From assembly GCF_014280435.1 (NCBI RefSeq), contig NZ_CP060388.1, positions 1,426,001 to 1,490,000 of the forward strand: 64,000 nt of DNA. The letters run 5' to 3'. Positions 1 through 9,893 of this stretch are shown piece by piece. The stretch is from Sphingobium sp. KCTC 72723 (lineage in GTDB: Bacteria; Pseudomonadota; Alphaproteobacteria; Sphingomonadales; Sphingomonadaceae). The notes beneath the pieces are model-generated. The model was not told the origin of the DNA. It made no database searches and saw nothing but the letters and a program-made list of their open reading frames with translations. Both the position numbers and the translations under genes were made by a program. The stretch's first letter is position 1, and every line of letters begins with the position of its first letter.

Positions 1-534
1 GGCCGGGGCCGCAGGTGCCGCCGCCGGGGCCACCATATCCTGCGTCAACCACATGTCGGCTTCGCCGACCATATCCTCGCGCACCGTCGTCAGCACCAGA
101 TCGGACGATCCGAACGCTTCCAGCGCCAGCCGCGTCTGCGGCCCGACATCGCGCCGTCCGCGCAGCACGCCGCGCGCCGTGGGGTTCAACGCGGGCAACA
201 TCCCGGCCCACACCGCATCGGGCAACTGCGCCCGCGCGATCGCCGCCGCTGCAATCGACGGCCGATCACCTGCGAAAAATTCGACCAGGCTGGCCGACCG
301 CAATCGCTGCCCCAGTTCCACCACTGTCGCGATTCGCTGCGTTTCCGACAGCTTGGGCCGCAATTGCGCCATCCGTTCCAGCAATTGCCCCCGCTCATCG
401 GCGGCCAGGCCCGGCCGATCCGCCCGGTCCTGCTGCGCCAGCAGGTCGACGCACTGACGCCACAACGTCACCGCGCCCAGACCGGCCCGGTCATCAGCCG
501 CCAGCACTGTCTGCATCAGATCGTTGAAACGCAC
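1..534 (-). CDS. N-terminal part of a probable sensor histidine kinase (runs off the window)
   Basis: The minus frame is open from the window edge to a GTG at 534, preceded by AAGGA six bases upstream, which decides the start (VRFNDLMQTVL). The 178 visible residues are soluble, Leu/Ala/Arg-rich and helical, ending in an Ala/Pro linker. The pattern, including PALNPTARGVLRGRRD and FGSSDLVL, is like the N-terminal region that precedes the kinase core in a group of sphingomonad sensor kinases. No H-box or ATPase motif is in view, so the kinase call rests on remembered family resemblance. It is divergent from the downstream AsnC-type regulator with about 200 bases between them. Confidence 0.45.
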   Translation of the reverse strand, partial: MRFNDLMQTVLAADDRAGLGAVTLWRQCVDLLAQQDRADRPGLAADERGQLLERMAQLRPKLSETQRIATVVELGQRLRSASLVEFFAGDRPSIAAAAIARAQLPDAVWAGMLPALNPTARGVLRGRRDVGPQTRLALEAFGSSDLVLTTVREDMVGEADMWLTQDMVAPAAAPAAPA

Positions 535-739
535 CGCAAATCCTTATATGCCGCCCGCGACAGGCCGATCATCCACCACGCATCGCGGCACTCTTGCCTC
601 TACCGATAAGCGTTCGCATCCGAAAGGAAAAGGGGCGGGACACGCGAACGAAAGCGATCGTCGCATAGTGGGACAATTGCATTGCCCTGAAACATTATTA
701 TGATGGCGCGGGTAAACAGGACAGGAAATAATCGTAATA

Positions 740-1213
740 ATGGCCGGCCCGAATATCGACGACATCGACCTGCAAATCCTGGGCGAATTGCAGCAGGATG
801 GCAGAATGACCAATGTGGAACTGGCGCGTAAAGTCGGCCTGACCGCCCCCCCTTGCCTGCGCCGCGTCCGCGCGCTGGAGGAAGCAGGGGCAATCACCTC
901 CTACCATGCCGTGGTGGATCCGGGGATGCTGGGTTACACCATCACCGTGTTCGCGATGGTCAGCCTGAAAAGCCAGGCGGAAGCAGACCTCAAGGCGTTT
1001 CAGGATCATGTCGCCACGCTTCCCGAAGTGCGCGAATGTCATATGCTGAACGGCGAAATCGACTTCATTCTCAAGGTGGTGGCAAAGGATCTGCAAAGTT
1101 TCCAGCAGTTCCTGACCTCCAAACTCACCCCCGCCCCCAACGTCGTCAGCGTCAAGACATCGCTGACGATCCGCACGTCCAAAAACCTGCCGGGCGTCCC
1201 GCTGCCGGTGTGA
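740..1213 (+). CDS. Lrp/AsnC family transcriptional regulator
   Basis: This 157-residue protein has the standard two-part layout. An N-terminal winged helix (residues about 5-60, IDDIDLQILGELQQDGRMTN, with the recognition segment NVELARKVGL) is followed by a C-terminal RAM/AsnC ligand-binding ferredoxin-like domain (residues about 70-150, including the motif HMLNGEIDFILKV). Such proteins are octameric feast/famine regulators that bind amino acids. No metabolic gene is adjacent, so the effector cannot be inferred. Its length is normal for the family. The 535-739 gap should hold divergent promoters, but no clear -35/-10 pair stands out. Confidence 0.9.
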   Translation: MAGPNIDDIDLQILGELQQDGRMTNVELARKVGLTAPPCLRRVRALEEAGAITSYHAVVDPGMLGYTITVFAMVSLKSQAEADLKAFQDHVATLPEVRECHMLNGEIDFILKVVAKDLQSFQQFLTSKLTPAPNVVSVKTSLTIRTSKNLPGVPLPV

Positions 1214-1291
1214 TGCGCCGGGGAAGATTTACTAAGATTCTCCCCTGTGGGGGGAGGTCTATCGAATATGGGTTTGCACTCTTACCTCATA

Positions 1292-1421
1292 CGTCATGCT
1301 GAACTTGTTTCAGCATCCATTTCTCGTTTCAAGCAATTGCTTTTTCTCGAAAAATGGATGCTGAAACAAGTTCAGGGTGACAAATGAAGGGGGCGCTATT
1401 CCATATGCGATAGCCCTGCCT
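1292..1421. repeat. Dispersed palindromic intergenic repeat, copy 1
   Basis: Two arms of about 29 bases (1292-1320 and 1354-1381) form a near-perfect inverted repeat around GCTGAACTTGTTTCAGCAT. It is followed by CATATGCGATAGCCCTGCCT at 1402-1421. The right arm and this tail recur at 24036-24063 and 24083-24102 in the same order with near-identical spacing. It lies between the convergent AsnC and secreted-protein genes, as expected for a REP-like chromosomal element. Confidence 0.8.
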
Positions 1422-1436
1422 CACAGGAGCCCCCCC

Positions 1437-2678
1437 TCAAGCCGCCTTGCGGCTCTGCTGATCCACCCATACCGACCAAAATCCCGCAACGCTGGCCCAA
1501 GCACCGTCCGCCTGCGCCAGTGCGGCCTGCGCGCCGGTCAGGTCGCCCGACCGCGCCAGTGCCACGCCCAGCCGGGCGTTGACCCGGCCTGCATCCACGC
1601 CACCCTTGGTCAGCGCGATCCGATATTGCTCGACCGCCTGAGGATATTGCGCCAGCGCGGCATAGCCATCGCCCGCCGCCAGCGCTTCCTTGCCGGTCGC
1701 CGCTGCCGCCGCTTTCTTGGCCATAGCGGGCATCCCGGCGATTTCCTTCGTCGCCTTGGGCGTCACGGCCTTCAACAGGGCGCTCGTGGTCGGCTGGGTC
1801 GCGGTCAGCTTGCCCGCTTTGCGTCCGGCTTCGATGATTGCCTTGCTCTCGGCATAATAGCCCGACTTGTCGGCCAGTTGCGCATAGGCCTGATAGTCGC
1901 GCTCGCTGGCCATTGCGCCATTGGCGGCCTGCAATCGGTACAGGTCCAGTTGCAACTGCGTGTCCACGGACGCTGCGGCCAGATAGTTGGTCAACGCCGA
2001 ACGCCATTCCTCACGCCCGCCCGCCTGCGCCAGCCGCTCGCGATACAACTGCCCGACTTCGGGCCAGTCGCCCGCCTGATAGGCCATGGCAATCGCCCGG
2101 TCGATCCACGCGATCGGCACCGGCTGCCCCGACGCGCGCTGCTGGGCCAGCGCCTCGCGCACGAAAACCCGTGCGTCCTTGGGCTTGTTCCGGCGCAACG
2201 CAATGTCCGCGCGCAGCAACAGTGCATCGACACCGCCATAACCCAGTGTCTTGGCGTAATCGAGCTGCGCTGTCGCATCGTCATAATTGCCCACGACATA
2301 GGACAGATAGCCCGCGACATAGCGCAAACGCGGCGCGTCACTCTTTGGCACGGCGCTCGTCTTGAACAGGTCGGTCAGCGCAACCCGCTGCGCCTGCGCA
2401 TCGCGCCGCTTGGTCGCCAGTTCCAGCCGCAGACCGGCCACGGCATAAGTCTCGAAATCATTGGTCGGCGACAATGTGCCGATCCGCGCCCCGGCCGTCG
2501 CCAGATCACCCGCTCGCAACGCGGCCTGCGCCTGCGTCACGCTGGCGCGGAACGTGTCGGACATGGCGATGACTGGCCCGGCCGGCACCTTCTTCTTGGC
2601 CATGGCAGGGGATGAAGCCAGCAACACGCCGACGATGGCAAGAGGCAGCCCAGTGGAAATAATCGCACGAAAACGCAT
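1437..2678 (-). CDS. Secreted repeat protein, paralogue of the gene upstream
   Basis: 413 residues from the ATG at 2678; a TTG seven codons earlier gives no better start. A Sec signal peptide is clear: MRFRAI, a hydrophobic core, then SSPAMA|KKK. The mature part is Ala/Leu-rich with helical repeats of TPR character (alternating A/G at helix packing positions, GDLATAGARIGTL, GNYDDATAQLDYAKTLG). It shares layout and motifs with the next gene (2756-4030), including the C-terminal GGVDA and R(L/M)GVA/GIA block. They are tandem paralogues separated by 77 bases. Probably a periplasmic scaffold; function unknown. Confidence 0.75.
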   Translation of the reverse strand: MRFRAIISTGLPLAIVGVLLASSPAMAKKKVPAGPVIAMSDTFRASVTQAQAALRAGDLATAGARIGTLSPTNDFETYAVAGLRLELATKRRDAQAQRVALTDLFKTSAVPKSDAPRLRYVAGYLSYVVGNYDDATAQLDYAKTLGYGGVDALLLRADIALRRNKPKDARVFVREALAQQRASGQPVPIAWIDRAIAMAYQAGDWPEVGQLYRERLAQAGGREEWRSALTNYLAAASVDTQLQLDLYRLQAANGAMASERDYQAYAQLADKSGYYAESKAIIEAGRKAGKLTATQPTTSALLKAVTPKATKEIAGMPAMAKKAAAAATGKEALAAGDGYAALAQYPQAVEQYRIALTKGGVDAGRVNARLGVALARSGDLTGAQAALAQADGAWASVAGFWSVWVDQQSRKAA

Positions 2679-2755
2679 GGCTGCCTGTGGCCTCCCCAAA
2701 ATAAAATATTATGCAATGCGCGCCGTCGCCGCGTGGGCGGCGGCGCGCTTTACGG

Positions 2756-4030
2756 TCAGGCGCCCTTGGTGGCCAGATAGGCGATCCACAGGTCGGCTAT
2801 CTGCTTGCGCGCGCCGCCCTGAACCGACTGGAACGCAGCCTTGGCCGCCGGCAGGTCGCCGCCCAGCGTCTTGGCAATGCCCATGCGGGTGCTGACTTCG
2901 TCGGCATCGACGCCGCCCTTCTGCTTGGCCAGGTCGAACATCGACGCCGCCTTGGCATAATCGCCATAGCCAAGATAAGCGTCGGCGGTCGCCGCTGCGA
3001 TCTTGCCGTTGGCTGCCTTCTTCGCATCGGCTTCCGCCGCACCCAGCGTCGACTTGTCGCCCGAGATCTTGGCCACGGCCGCCTGATAGGTTTCACTACC
3101 CTGCGACGCGCTCACTGCACCCTTGGCCCGGCCCGCGTCGATCGCCGACTTGACCTCGCCATAAATGCCCAGCTTCGATGCGGTTTCGGCATATTCCACG
3201 AAATCGCCTGCAACCACCAGACCGCCCGATGCCGCCATCAGGCGCAGCACGTCCAGATTTTCGCGGTTGGAGATATTGGGGTTGGCCTGCTGGAACAGGC
3301 GAATAAGCGTGCGCAGATTTTCACCGCTCGGCTGCGCGGCATAGGCCGCCTTCGCCCATTCGGTCACTTCGGGCAGCTTGGCCGTCGCGGCGCGGCTGAC
3401 GCCGATCTGATACCATTGGGCGGGCGGCTGCTGACCCGCCGCCTTCATCGCGTCGGCAGCCGCTTTCAGCGCGGCCAGACCCTGCTGGTTGAGCGAACGC
3501 TGCGGCTCGACCGATGGGTTGGCGGTCCCCGCCTTACCGAAATAGGCCTGCGCAATCGTCGGATTGACGGCTTCGGGCTTGTAGCCAGCCGCCAGCGCCG
3601 CCTGGCCACGCTTGATCGCCAGATCGTAATTCTTCGCGCCCATCGCCTGATCGGCGGCGATCGCATTGAACTGGCCGGCCTGCTCCGGCGGGGTCAGGCC
3701 GCTGTCCAGCATCTGGGTCAGCGCCTCGCTCTGAAGCGCGGCATCCTTCGCACCGATCGACGTGTTCAGCTTGATCGCGCCGATCTGATATTTGTCGTCA
3801 TTGCTCACGGCCTTGGTGTCCGCATCGGCCAGCGCAGCCTTGGCACCGGCGAAATCCTGCGCTTCGGCGGCTTTCTGCGCGACCTGCAACGACTTGATGA
3901 CTTCAGGCGAAACATTCAGCTTCGGCCCGGCCTTCTTCTCTTCCTTCTTCGCGGCAAAGGCTGGCGCACTGATCGCGCCGCCGGTCATCGCCAAAGCCAG
4001 CGCGAGCGCCACCGGGGTTACAAAACGCAT
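2756..4030 (-). CDS. Secreted repeat protein, tandem paralogue
   Basis: Start chosen at the ATG at 4030 because GAGGAGA lies nine bases upstream and a signal peptide follows at once (MRFVTPVALALALAMTGG ending APAFA|AKK). The mature protein of about 400 residues consists of Ala-rich helical repeats (QDFAGAKAALADAD, KNYDLAIKRGQAALAAG, GDYAKAASMFDLAKQKGG) resembling degenerate TPR units. It precedes the 1437-2678 paralogue in the same orientation, so an operon and gene duplication are likely. The exact role is unknown; periplasmic or outer-envelope location is predicted from the leader. Confidence 0.75.
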   Translation of the reverse strand: MRFVTPVALALALAMTGGAISAPAFAAKKEEKKAGPKLNVSPEVIKSLQVAQKAAEAQDFAGAKAALADADTKAVSNDDKYQIGAIKLNTSIGAKDAALQSEALTQMLDSGLTPPEQAGQFNAIAADQAMGAKNYDLAIKRGQAALAAGYKPEAVNPTIAQAYFGKAGTANPSVEPQRSLNQQGLAALKAAADAMKAAGQQPPAQWYQIGVSRAATAKLPEVTEWAKAAYAAQPSGENLRTLIRLFQQANPNISNRENLDVLRLMAASGGLVVAGDFVEYAETASKLGIYGEVKSAIDAGRAKGAVSASQGSETYQAAVAKISGDKSTLGAAEADAKKAANGKIAAATADAYLGYGDYAKAASMFDLAKQKGGVDADEVSTRMGIAKTLGGDLPAAKAAFQSVQGGARKQIADLWIAYLATKGA

Positions 4031-4311
4031 GTTTCTCGTCTCCTCTACGCACCTGACGGGGGACATCAGGCGACCTTTGGGCTGTTATGCGCCGATTAGG
4101 GGTCGGCGCGTGAATGGGCATTGAACAAGCCTATATCGGCGGATCTTGCAACTGTCATGCGCGCGCTTCGTTCCCTTGCGACAAACACGGCGCGCCTCCC
4201 CCCTTTGTATCCCGCGCATAGGCGCGGGAGCGCGCGCGAGGGGTGACAGATTTGTTTCGCTGGGCTAGGGATCGGGCAACACTTCCATATCCGTTATAAA
4301 AGAGAATCGCC

Positions 4312-6990
4312 TTGACCGACGAGACTGTCCTCGCCGACCCTTCGGACATCAGCCCCATCTCCATCGTGGAGGAGATGAAGGCCAGCTATCTCGACTATGC
4401 CATGTCGGTCATCGTGTCCCGCGCCCTGCCCGACGTGCGCGACGGGTTGAAGCCGGTCCATCGCCGTATTCTGTTCTCGGCCCAGGAATCGGGCTTCGTC
4501 TACAACCGCCCCTATCGCAAATCCGCCCGTCTGGTCGGTGAAGTCATGGGTAAATATCACCCCCATGGCGACAGCTCGATCTACGACGCCTTGGCCCGCA
4601 TGACGCAGGACTGGTCGATGCGCGTGCCGCTGATCGACGGTCAGGGCAATTTCGGTTCCATGGATCCCGATCCGCCAGCCGCGATGCGCTATACCGAAGC
4701 GCGCCTGGCCAAGGTCGCCAACGCCCTGCTGGAGGATCTCGACAAGGACACCGTCGATTTCACGCCCAACTATGACGCTTCGGAAAGCGAGCCGCAGGTT
4801 CTGCCCGCCCGCTTCCCCAACCTGCTCGTCAATGGTGCGGGCGGCATCGCGGTCGGCATGGCGACCAACATTCCGCCGCACAATCTGGGCGAAGTGCTGC
4901 GCGCCTGCCTTGCCTATATCGACAATCCCGGCATCACGACCGACGAACTGATCGCCATCGTCCCCGGTCCCGATTTCCCCACCGCGCCACTGATCCTGGG
5001 TCAGTCGGGCGCGCGCAACGCCTATCACACCGGGCGCGGCTCCATCATGATGCGCTCGCGCTATGTGATCGAAACCGGGCGCGGCGACCGTGAATCCATC
5101 GTCCTGACCGCAATCCCCTATCAGGTTGGCAAGAACGGCCTCGTTGAAAAGATCGCCGAAGCCGCCAAGGAAAAGCGGATCGAGGGGATCAGCGACATCC
5201 GCGACGAATCCAGCCGCGAAGGCGTGCGGATCGTCATGGATTTGAAGCGCGACGCCACCCCCGAAGTCGTCCTCAACCAATTGTGGCGCAACACCCCCGC
5301 GCAATGCAGCTTCCCCGCCAACATGCTGGCCATTCGCGGCGGCCGCCCCGAATTGCTGGGCCTGCGCGACATCATCTCGGCCTTCATCACCTTCCGTGAA
5401 GAAGTCATCACCCGCCGCACCAAGTTTGAACTGAACAAGGCGCGCGACCGGGCGCATATCTTGCTCGGCCTCGTCGTCGCGGTCAGCAATCTGGACGAAA
5501 TGGTCCGCATCATTCGCGGCTCCTCCAGCCCCGCCGAAGCCCGCGAAAAGCTGCTGACGCGCGAATGGCCGATTGGGGAGATCGCCCAATATATCAAGCT
5601 GGTCGAAGCCATCGACACCGAAATTTCGGGCGACTTCTACAAGCTGTCGGACGTGCAGGTCCGCGCCATCCTCGACCTGCGCCTGCATCGCCTGACCGCG
5701 CTGGGCCGCGACGAAATCGGCAAGGAATTGTCCGAACTTGCCGCCGCCATCGCCGAATATCTCGCCATCCTGGGCGACCGGGTGAAACTCTACGCCGTCA
5801 TGCGCGGCGAACTCGAAGCGATCGAGCGCGAATTTGCCACCCCGCGCCTGTCCGAAATCACCGCCGCTGCCGACGGGATAGAGGATGAGGATCTGATCGA
5901 GCGTGAGGAGATGGTCGTCACCGTCACCGTGCAGGGCTATATCAAGCGCACCCCGCTCGAAAGCTTCCGGGCGCAGGCGCGCGGGGGCAAGGGCCGCTCC
6001 GGCATGGCGACCAAGGATGAGGATGCGATCACCGAACTGTTCGTGACCTCCACCCACACCCCGGTCCTCTTCTTCTCGACCGCCGGCAAAGTCTATCGCA
6101 TGAAAGTGTGGCGCCTGCCCGAAGGCGGCCCGGCCACGCGCGGTCGCCCGATGGTCAACCTGCTGCCGCTGGCGGCGGGCGAAACCATTCAGACCGTCCT
6201 CCCTCTGCCGGAGGATGAGGATAGCTGGAAGGATCTGCACGTCATGTTCGCCACCGCGAACGGCACCGTGCGCCGCAACAGCATGGACGCCTTCGCCAAT
6301 GTGCCATCCAACGGCAAACTCGCCATGCGCTTCGACGAAGGCTCCGACGATCGCCTGATCGGCGTCGCCCTTCTGTCCGAAGACGACGACGTCTTGCTCG
6401 CCACGCGCCAGGGCAAGGCGATCCGCTTCGCCGCGACCGACGTGCGCGAATTTCAGAGCCGCACCTCGACCGGCGTGCGCGGCATGACGCTCAAGGCCGA
6501 CGACGAAGTCATTTCGCTCTCCATCCTCCACCGTTCCGGCGCGGATCAGGAACAGCGCGAGGATTATCTGCGCTTCGCCCCGTGGAAGCCGGAAAAGGAA
6601 GGCGAAATGACCGATCAGGCCATGTTCGCCCATATGAAGGAACACGAACAGTTCATCCTGACGGTCTGCGCCAATGGCTATGGCAAGCTGTCGTCGGCCT
6701 ATGACTATCGCCGCACCGGGCGCGGCGGTCAGGGCATCACCAACATCGACAATATCAACCGCAACGGTCCCGTCGTCGCCAGCTTCGCCGCGACTCAGGG
6801 CGACCAGTTGATGCTCGTCACCGATCAGGCCAAACTCATCCGCATGGGCCTTGAAAGCCTGCGCGTCATTGGCCGCAATTCGGCGGGCGTCCGCCTGTTC
6901 GACGTGGCGAAGGACGAACATGTCGTCAGCGCCGCCAAGATCGAGGAAAGCGATGACGCCGTTCCGGTCGAAGCCACGCCGGAAGCATGA
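4312..6990 (+). CDS. gyrA: DNA gyrase subunit A
   Basis: 892 residues. GyrA and GyrB together introduce negative supercoils into DNA using ATP. The breakage-reunion domain begins [20 protein letters not shown]; the catalytic Tyr is Y127 (AAMRYTEAR). The quinolone-determining region has Ser and Asp at the positions equivalent to E. coli 83 and 87 (S88 and D92), so no classical resistance substitution is present. The GyrA box appears as QARGGKG in the six-bladed C-terminal domain, which supports GyrA rather than ParC. The start is TTG at 4312, behind AAAGAGA; the resulting N-terminus matches the family length. It overlaps the next gene by four bases. Confidence 0.96.
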   Translation: MTDETVLADPSDISPISIVEEMKASYLDYAMSVIVSRALPDVRDGLKPVHRRILFSAQESGFVYNRPYRKSARLVGEVMGKYHPHGDSSIYDALARMTQDWSMRVPLIDGQGNFGSMDPDPPAAMRYTEARLAKVANALLEDLDKDTVDFTPNYDASESEPQVLPARFPNLLVNGAGGIAVGMATNIPPHNLGEVLRACLAYIDNPGITTDELIAIVPGPDFPTAPLILGQSGARNAYHTGRGSIMMRSRYVIETGRGDRESIVLTAIPYQVGKNGLVEKIAEAAKEKRIEGISDIRDESSREGVRIVMDLKRDATPEVVLNQLWRNTPAQCSFPANMLAIRGGRPELLGLRDIISAFITFREEVITRRTKFELNKARDRAHILLGLVVAVSNLDEMVRIIRGSSSPAEAREKLLTREWPIGEIAQYIKLVEAIDTEISGDFYKLSDVQVRAILDLRLHRLTALGRDEIGKELSELAAAIAEYLAILGDRVKLYAVMRGELEAIEREFATPRLSEITAAADGIEDEDLIEREEMVVTVTVQGYIKRTPLESFRAQARGGKGRSGMATKDEDAITELFVTSTHTPVLFFSTAGKVYRMKVWRLPEGGPATRGRPMVNLLPLAAGETIQTVLPLPEDEDSWKDLHVMFATANGTVRRNSMDAFANVPSNGKLAMRFDEGSDDRLIGVALLSEDDDVLLATRQGKAIRFAATDVREFQSRTSTGVRGMTLKADDEVISLSILHRSGADQEQREDYLRFAPWKPEKEGEMTDQAMFAHMKEHEQFILTVCANGYGKLSSAYDYRRTGRGGQGITNIDNINRNGPVVASFAATQGDQLMLVTDQAKLIRMGLESLRVIGRNSAGVRLFDVAKDEHVVSAAKIEESDDAVPVEATPEA

Positions 6991-7334
6991 CTGACCTCTT
7001 CGCCTATAAAATCCTGACGGCGGAGCAATATGACCAGTTCAAGACCGAGGGCGTTTTCAAAGGCGCCCCGGTCGATCTGGCCGACGGCTATATCCACATG
7101 TCCACCCGCGATCAGGCCGCCGAAACCGTGGCCAAACATTTCGCCGGACAAGACCGCCTCGTCATGCTGATGATAGACCTCGCCGCCGTGCGCGACGCAA
7201 TCCGGTGGGAAGAGTCACGCGGCGGCGCCCTCTTCCCCCACCTCTACGCCGACCTGCCGATCGCCGCCGTCGCAGGCAAAGTGATCCTGCGCATCGGCGA
7301 CAACGGCGCGCACTCGTTCCCAGCGGGGTTCTAA
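6987..7334 (+). CDS. DUF952 family protein
   Basis: 115 residues. The family signature is visible: AYKILTAEQYDQF, the DGYIHMST block around residue 34, then RWEESRGGALFPHLYADL. DUF952 proteins are small soluble proteins related in fold to ADP-ribosyltransferase-like enzymes; their biochemical role is not settled. The start ATG overlaps the gyrA stop (ATGA), so it is translationally coupled to gyrA, an arrangement common in alphaproteobacteria. Confidence 0.85.
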   Translation: MTDLFAYKILTAEQYDQFKTEGVFKGAPVDLADGYIHMSTRDQAAETVAKHFAGQDRLVMLMIDLAAVRDAIRWEESRGGALFPHLYADLPIAAVAGKVILRIGDNGAHSFPAGF

Positions 7335-7375
7335 AGACGCGGCAAGCAAGCCAACCCCAACCCAACTCCACCGCA

Positions 7376-7393
7376 CCCCGGCGAAGGCCGGGG
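7376..7393. terminator. GC hairpin after the gyrA operon
   Basis: CCCCGGC-GAAG-GCCGGGG is a perfect 7-bp stem shortly after the DUF952 stop. There is no T-run, so it is either a weak terminator or a member of the GC-rich palindromic repeats common in these genomes. The IS element begins 20 bases later. Confidence 0.4.
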
Positions 7394-7412
7394 TCCAGTC
7401 CGGTGCGTGAGG

Positions 7413-9330
7413 CCCAAGTTGAACAGTGCCAGCGGAACACGCAGAGAACGTGAGCTAGTAAGTATCTGATATTGCTGGGCGTGGATTTGGTGGCAAAACC
7501 GGGTGTGCTAACAACATTTTGCCTGTGACTGGCGGCTTGGTTTATTTTTACGGGAGCAGGCAGTAACAACCTGCCTATGTATGTCGTCGAACGAGTCGCG
7601 CGCGGGCACCGCTATCTGTACCTGGTCGAGAGCGTGCGCGAGGGCAAAGCCGTCCGCCAGCGCACGATCAAGGCTCTGGGCCGTAAGGATGTGCTGGCCG
7701 CCAGTGGCGAACTCGACAGGCTGGCCGCCTCGATCGCACGTCACGCGGGACGCAGTGTCATTCTGTCTGACATTGATGCAGGCCGGATCGCAGCCCGCCG
7801 GATAGGCGGTCCGCTGCTGTTCGGGCGCCTGTGGCAGCGGCTTGGCATCGATGCTGTAATGGAAGAGGTGCTGGAAGGCCGCCAGTTCGGCTTTGCCGTG
7901 GAGCGCGCCGTGTTTGTCGCCACACTGCACCGCCTGTTTGTCTCCGGCTCGGACCGAGCCTGCCTGGACTGGATGGAGAGCTACGCCATCGACGGCAGCG
8001 AGGATCTTGCCCTTCATCACTTCTATCGCGCCATGGCCTGGCTCGGCGAGGAGATCGAGGAGAAGACAGAAGGCGCATTGGCACCTCGCTGTGTGAAGGA
8101 CGTGATCGAGGAGAAGCTGTTCGATCGCCGGCGGGACCTGTTCACTGATCTCAGCCTGGTGTTCATGGATACGACGTCGCTCTCGTTCTACGGTGCAGGC
8201 GGCGACACGCTGGGTCGGCGTGGTCATTCCAAGGACCACCGGCCCGAGCTTGCCCAGATGATCCTGGCCGTGGTGATCGACGCCGAGGGGCGTCCGATCT
8301 GCACCGAGATGGTCCCGGGCAACACGGCCGACGTGAAGGTGCTCATGCCCATCGTCACGCGCCTGCGTACCCGCTTTGGGATAACCCGCTCGTGCGTCGT
8401 GGCCGACCGCGGCATGATCAGTGCCGGTACGATCGCCGCCCTTGAAGAGCTGGGGATGGAATACATCCTGGGTGCGCGAGAGCGCACCAGCAACGTCATC
8501 CGCGATGTCGTGCTTGCCGACACTGCTCCGATGGTGCCCCTGGTCCTCGAGCGACAGGCAGGAGACACCCAGCTGTGGGTCAAGGAAGTGCGCGTTGGCA
8601 AAGGCGCAGATGCCCAGCGCTACGTCGTCACGCTCAACGAAGCTGAGGCAAGGAAGGACAAGGCCGACCGGCAAGCGATCATCGATGGCCTCCAAACCCA
8701 GCTGAAGAAGGGCGACAAGGCCCTGGTCGGTAACTCAGCCTATCGCCGCTATCTCAAGGCCAGCGGCAAGACCTTCGAGATCGACATGGGAAAGCTTGCC
8801 GACGAGGCGCGCTACGACGGCATCAGCGTGCTGCGCACCAATGCCCGGATCACCCCGCTGCAGGCCGTCATCCGCTACCGTGACCTGCTTCAGGTCGAGG
8901 CCCTGTTCCGGGTTGCCAAGGCGAGCTTCGATACCCGTCCCATCTTCCATCAGTCCGATGCCGCTATCCGCGGCCATGTGTTTGTCTCGTTCCTGGCCCT
9001 GACGCTGGCCAAGGAACTGACCCGCTTGTGTCAGGAAAAGGGCTTGCAGCCCGAATGGCAGCCGCTCCTCAACGATCTCGATCGCCTTCAGGAAGCCACC
9101 ATCGAAAAGGACGGCAAGGTCATTACCACCCGCACCCACGTTTCGGGCCAGGTGGGGAATGTCTTCAAGGCAACCGGCATCGCGCTGCCGGCCAATATCA
9201 GCGAACTGCCGCCGCGAACCTGAGCCTCTGCAAGCTCAACCAAACCCAAAAATGTAGTGGTAACACTCGCGCCGGTGCGTGCATGTCATTGAACAAAAAT
9301 GCCTTTTCCAAAAGCACTGTTCAAGTTGGG
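7413..9330 (+). mobile_element. Complete IS1634-like insertion sequence (IS4 superfamily)
   Basis: The element is 1,918 bp. Its ends form a 17-bp inverted repeat with one mismatch: CCCAAGTTGAACAGTGC at 7413-7429 and the complement of CCCAACTTGAACAGTGC at 9314-9330. The 5-bp target duplication TGAGG is present at 7408-7412 and 9331-9335. One intact transposase gene fills it. The perfect duplication and intact ORF suggest a recent insertion. Confidence 0.92.
7577..9223 (+). CDS. IS1634-family DDE transposase
   Basis: 548 residues, DDE transposase with an IS4-type core. Acidic residues are visible in VFMDTTSLSF (about residue 197), VVADRGM (about residue 276) and the late Y-[2]-R/E region LLQVEALFRVAK (about residue 442). 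Length is usual for the family. The reading frame is uninterrupted and lies within matching inverted repeats, so the element is probably transposition-competent. A 164-base leader separates the left end from the start. Confidence 0.92.
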   Translation: MYVVERVARGHRYLYLVESVREGKAVRQRTIKALGRKDVLAASGELDRLAASIARHAGRSVILSDIDAGRIAARRIGGPLLFGRLWQRLGIDAVMEEVLEGRQFGFAVERAVFVATLHRLFVSGSDRACLDWMESYAIDGSEDLALHHFYRAMAWLGEEIEEKTEGALAPRCVKDVIEEKLFDRRRDLFTDLSLVFMDTTSLSFYGAGGDTLGRRGHSKDHRPELAQMILAVVIDAEGRPICTEMVPGNTADVKVLMPIVTRLRTRFGITRSCVVADRGMISAGTIAALEELGMEYILGARERTSNVIRDVVLADTAPMVPLVLERQAGDTQLWVKEVRVGKGADAQRYVVTLNEAEARKDKADRQAIIDGLQTQLKKGDKALVGNSAYRRYLKASGKTFEIDMGKLADEARYDGISVLRTNARITPLQAVIRYRDLLQVEALFRVAKASFDTRPIFHQSDAAIRGHVFVSFLALTLAKELTRLCQEKGLQPEWQPLLNDLDRLQEATIEKDGKVITTRTHVSGQVGNVFKATGIALPANISELPPRT

Positions 9331-9449
9331 TGAGGATGGGGGCGGGCTTGGCGAGTGTCGGCTTTGCGCCACTTCGAGACGTTCAGCGCGCCATCCATTA
9401 TTCTCAGGAGCTGACACTCGCCGGGTCTGGTTATCATTATCCCTAGGGA

Positions 9450-9893
9450 TCAGTATGGCCCTTGAGGATCAATCACCCCTTCGACCGTCAATTCACGCTG
9501 GTCGCAAACGATATGAAAGCCCGTTTTGAACTTCTTCATAATGGCAGATTGCGCTCGCCGCACATATGTATCGTGTCGCGGAAAACGACGACAGACAACT
9601 AGAAAGCCTACTTTGCTTTCAAGGAGCGGTATGATCGCTTCGTGCTTCACTGTCTCAAGGAGTTGATTACAGGCGTGTTCGACGCCCTTGCCCTTCAGTT
9701 CGACGATGACAGAGGCCACACCCTTCTTCGAAACGATGTAGTCCGATCTCAGGCCATCAGTGATAAGGCATCCATCAACCTCGTGGACATCAAAGGTCTG
9801 GTTGTCTGGATTGAGGAAAACAGCTTTGCGTCCCAGCTGCTCGACCTTCACTTTCGAATGCGTGACGGTATTAGTGCAAGAATGTTTAGACAT
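9450..9893 (-). CDS. Small PD-(D/E)XK-like protein, partner of the upstream ATPase
   Basis: 147 residues, no named family recognised. The segment TDGLRSDYIVSKKGVASVIVELKGKG has the form of a PD-(D/E)XK nuclease core: D51 in a beta hairpin, then E65-x-K67 on the next strand. Upstream residues HEVDGCLI add a further acidic strand. Its ATG overlaps the end of the ATPase gene by eight bases (ATGTCTAA), so the two are translationally coupled and probably form one complex. Base composition is more AT-rich than the core genes, a sign of transfer. Nuclease activity is inference. Confidence 0.55.
   Translation of the reverse strand: MSKHSCTNTVTHSKVKVEQLGRKAVFLNPDNQTFDVHEVDGCLITDGLRSDYIVSKKGVASVIVELKGKGVEHACNQLLETVKHEAIIPLLESKVGFLVVCRRFPRHDTYVRRAQSAIMKKFKTGFHIVCDQRELTVEGVIDPQGPY

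Noticed and set aside
4558..4600. Quinolone-resistance substitution in GyrA
   Set aside because: Positions equivalent to E. coli 83 and 87 are Ser and Asp, the sensitive form.
4294..6921. 875-residue reading frame antisense to gyrA
   Set aside because: High-GC shadow frame; composition is His/Ala/Gly-rich with no domain, while the plus strand is an unambiguous gyrA.
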